Positions 37,065-39,078 of a DNA stretch of 39,078 nt are shown in pieces. Position 1 is the stretch's first letter; the number at the start of each line of letters is the position of its first letter. Location of the stretch: positions 1-39,078 of the forward strand of contig NZ_JAALAA010000033.1 of the NCBI RefSeq assembly GCF_011045035.1, written 5' to 3'. This DNA comes from Nocardioides turkmenicus (GTDB taxonomy: Bacteria; Actinomycetota; Actinomycetes; Propionibacteriales; Nocardioidaceae). The position numbers and the translations under genes are program-made. The notes below the pieces were generated by a model. That model did not search any database. It saw nothing but the letters and a program-made list of their open reading frames with translations, and was not told where the DNA came from.

Positions 37065-38899
37065 GTCATCCTCGTGACCCCTACGACCGCTCGCACGAGC
37101 AGCAGGCCGACGACGTCTACGGCCAGGAGCCGTGGATGCTGGACCCCTACGCCGACCCCTACGTGGGGCAGATGGCGCCGGAGGGATACACCCCGGAGCA
37201 GCTCTACGGCCAGGAGCCGTACGTGCCCGGTCCGGAGACCGGACAGATGCTCGCTCAGACGGGCGACCCGCCGCCCTATGAGAGTGACTACCAGACCGGC
37301 GAGTTCACCGGTGAGTTCCAGCCCGAGCTCCAGGGCGAGTTCCAGCCGGAGTACGAGGCCTGGCCGACCGCAGACGAGATGCGGGTGGGCGAGCCGGAGC
37401 CCGAGGCCGAGCCGCAGCGAGGCAAGGGCGGCCGGATGGCGGCTGCCGCGGCGGCAGCAGCCGCGGCCCGACCCCGGCTGCGCCGCGTACGCAGGCAGCG
37501 TGGCCGCCGCCTCGACAACACCGCTCTGGTGGCGCTGGGCCTGATCGGCGCGATGGCCGTGGCCCTGTTGCTCAACCGGCCCCACCAGTGGGAGCAGCCG
37601 ACCCTCGCCGCCGAGAGCAGCGCGCCGAAGGCAGCCACCGTGGTCTGCCCCGGCAAGCCGAAGGCCGGTGCCGACGAGGTCTCGGTCACCAACGCCGCCG
37701 ACGGCTCCGGCGAGGTCACGCTCAGCGGCCCAGGCGCCGGCAAGGGCGCCCCGGCCACCGTCGGGTCCGGCAAGGTGACGACCACCGCTGCCAAGCCCGG
37801 CTCGGTCGTGATCAAGGCGGACAAGGAGGTCGCCCCGGGTCTGGTCGCCGGACGCTCGACGACCAAGCCGCTCGCGGCGACGGCCTGCCTGGCTCCGCAG
37901 GCGGAGGCGTGGTTCCCCGGCGTCGGTGCCGGCGCCACCCACAACTCGATCCTCGAGCTCACCAACCCCAACAGCGGTGCGGCCACGGTCGACATCTCGC
38001 TCTACGACGAGAAGGGCGTCGTGGCGGTCCCCGAGGACCTGCGCGGCGTCGCGATCCCGGGCAACACCACCCGCACCTTCGACCTGCTCCACGTGATCCC
38101 GCGCAAGGGCGAGCTGTCCCTGAAGACCACGGTCGTACGCGGCCAGGCCGGTGTGATGGTGCGTGACCGTGCCGTCGCGCTCGAGACAGGGGCTACGAAG
38201 GAGGATTACTTCCCGGGCCAGTCGACCCCGGCCGAGACCAACCTGCTGGTCGGCTACCCCAACAGCTCCGCGAGCCGCACGCTCACCGTCGTCAACCCCG
38301 GTGACGCCCAGGTCAGCGCCGAGCTGCGCCTGCTCACCCCCAAGAACGTGCTCACCCCGGAAGGCGCGCCCGAGATCAGCGTGCCGCCCAACGGCCAGGC
38401 GCAGGTCGACCTGACCAAGCTGCTCGACAAGGACAGCGCCGACGACGCGTACGGCATCGAGATCGTCGCCTCCGGCCCGGTCACCACCGCCATGCGTTCG
38501 GTCGACGGCGGAGACGTCGCGATCACCACCGCGACCGAGACCGTCTCGGAGGCGACCGCGGTAGTCGTTCCCGCAGGTGCCGGTGTCGGCAAGAAGCGGG
38601 TCGTGATCGCCGGCCCGGTCGCCAAGACCGGGAGCAGCGGCACGGTCCAGGTGGTCCCGGTGACCGCGAAGGGCAAGGCGCTGAAGGCGAAGTCCGTCGA
38701 GGTCGGCCCGGGCCAGGGCGCCGAGATCGAGGTGCCTGCCGAGGCCGCGCTGATCCAGCTCGTGCCCGAGGGTGTCGAGGTCAACGCAGCCGTGGTGATG
38801 AGCGGCGACGGCGACGCGGTCGTCCCGTTCCACCCGCTGCGCTCGGAGGTACGTACCGCCGGGGTTGCTCCTGGGTTGCCGCTGCCGTTGGAGCCCTGA
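37061..38899 (+). CDS. DUF5719 family membrane-anchored protein
   Basis: A 612-residue protein. The first 130 residues are acidic and disordered, with repeats such as YGQEPW/YGQEPY and GEFTGEFQPELQGEFQPEY. A run of nine Ala and a very basic stretch (RPRLRRVRRQRGRR) precede one membrane helix (about 153-170). The remaining about 440 residues are outside the cell and form repeated beta modules: NSILELTNPNSGAATVDISLYDEKG, TNLLVGYPNSSASRTLTVVNPGDAQVSAELRLL. These resemble DUF5719 and Ig-like surface domains. ATG 37061 overlaps the glycosyltransferase stop (ATGA) and has GAGGAGGGAG upstream. I infer an envelope protein working with that transferase, perhaps as its acceptor or scaffold. Confidence 0.85.
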   Translation: MSHPRDPYDRSHEQQADDVYGQEPWMLDPYADPYVGQMAPEGYTPEQLYGQEPYVPGPETGQMLAQTGDPPPYESDYQTGEFTGEFQPELQGEFQPEYEAWPTADEMRVGEPEPEAEPQRGKGGRMAAAAAAAAAARPRLRRVRRQRGRRLDNTALVALGLIGAMAVALLLNRPHQWEQPTLAAESSAPKAATVVCPGKPKAGADEVSVTNAADGSGEVTLSGPGAGKGAPATVGSGKVTTTAAKPGSVVIKADKEVAPGLVAGRSTTKPLAATACLAPQAEAWFPGVGAGATHNSILELTNPNSGAATVDISLYDEKGVVAVPEDLRGVAIPGNTTRTFDLLHVIPRKGELSLKTTVVRGQAGVMVRDRAVALETGATKEDYFPGQSTPAETNLLVGYPNSSASRTLTVVNPGDAQVSAELRLLTPKNVLTPEGAPEISVPPNGQAQVDLTKLLDKDSADDAYGIEIVASGPVTTAMRSVDGGDVAITTATETVSEATAVVVPAGAGVGKKRVVIAGPVAKTGSSGTVQVVPVTAKGKALKAKSVEVGPGQGAEIEVPAEAALIQLVPEGVEVNAAVVMSGDGDAVVPFHPLRSEVRTAGVAPGLPLPLEP

Positions 38900-38959
38900 G
38901 TTTCTTAGTGCGGCACGCCAGCGGGCCGGTGCGTTTTGTGATCGGCGGCAGGGGTCTGG

Positions 38960-39058
38960 CGCGGCGGTCTGGGTTGGGTGGGGGCTTGGGATCGGTGGCG
39001 AACGAATTTTCGTTCGCGCCGAGAGGACCAGTTGGAATGGCGGGGTGAACGAAAATTC
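38960..39058. repeat. Palindrome array, copy B (inverted relative to 9387-9485)
   Basis: The reverse complement of 38960-39058 matches 9387-9485 at about 93 of 99 positions. It contains GAACGAATTTTCGTTC (39000-39015) and GAACGAAAATTCCTTC (39047-39062), centres 47 bases apart as in copy A. The last three bases of the window (39076-39078, GAA) are where a third copy would begin at the 29-base spacing seen in copy A. The stretch 38900-38959 before it shows no gene. Confidence 0.85.
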
Positions 39059-39078
39059 CTTCGGCGGGGCGGGGCGAA

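Noticed and set aside
1..39078. CRISPR array, insertion sequence or prophage
   Set aside because: No regularly spaced direct repeats, transposase, integrase or phage structural gene was seen.

Overview
High-GC actinobacterial chromosome. The gene set (WhiB regulator, F420 biosynthesis, LytR-CpsA-Psr ligases, GlfT-type galactofuranosyltransferases, many genes with a -10 box 6-8 bases before an ATG/GTG) and the strong excess of the hexamer CGTACG point to Nocardioides or a close relative in the Propionibacteriales. The genus is an inference; no rRNA gene is present. I see no tRNA, rRNA, CRISPR array, transposase or phage gene.

Layout. 1-1984: 5' part of aminopeptidase N (minus strand), then ribosomal protein L25 and peptidyl-tRNA hydrolase. 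1987-9123: a signalling and surface-sugar block holding a LuxR-type regulator with a degenerate receiver, a histidine kinase/response regulator pair, a polyprenyl-phosphate sugar-1-phosphate transferase, a Ser/Thr kinase with an apparent NIT-type extracellular sensor, and a CysQ-like phosphatase. 9124-9538: non-coding, with a terminator, a perfect four-way-junction element and an array of GAACGAAAATTCGTTC palindromes. 9539-12320: metabolic genes (SRPBCC protein, dienelactone hydrolase, gluconokinase, enoyl-CoA hydratase). 12423-15739: a NarL-type two-component system facing an ABC-2 transporter, with a shared operator-like sequence in both promoter regions. 15837-18835: two divergent LCP ligases. 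18928-25697: a galactan cassette with two GlfT1-like transferases, UDP-galactopyranose mutase, GlfT2 and a Wzm/Wzt exporter, most of them overlapping by 4-17 bases. 25917-28043: secreted PGRP amidase with VCBS/FG-GAP repeats. 28044-28553: a region with a well-supported 21-residue small gene and two large RNA hairpins. 28554-33362: TIGR03089 protein, GDP-mannose pyrophosphorylase, DUF3105 protein, and F420 genes fbiB (CofE part only) and fbiA. 33363-38899: WhiB regulator with a long structured leader, a 968-residue glycosyltransferase/membrane fusion, and a DUF5719 protein. The window ends in an inverted copy of the palindrome element at 9387-9485.

Working model. The core of the window builds and exports a galactan-type cell-wall polymer: Glf makes UDP-galactofuranose, the GlfT enzymes polymerise it on a lipid carrier, Wzm/Wzt flips the product, and the adjacent LCP enzymes attach it to peptidoglycan. 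ManC supplies GDP-mannose and the PGRP amidase edits peptidoglycan. Roles are inferred from family resemblance and from similarity in gene order to the M. tuberculosis Rv3781-3783, Rv3808c-3811 and Rv3260c-3264c regions.

The items most worth a second look are the 21-residue amphipathic peptide gene, the 99-base inverted repeat pair bracketing 29 kb, the gap-free cloverleaf at 9201-9255, the operator shared by the two-component system and the ABC transporter, and the paired operators around the sugar-transferase regulators.
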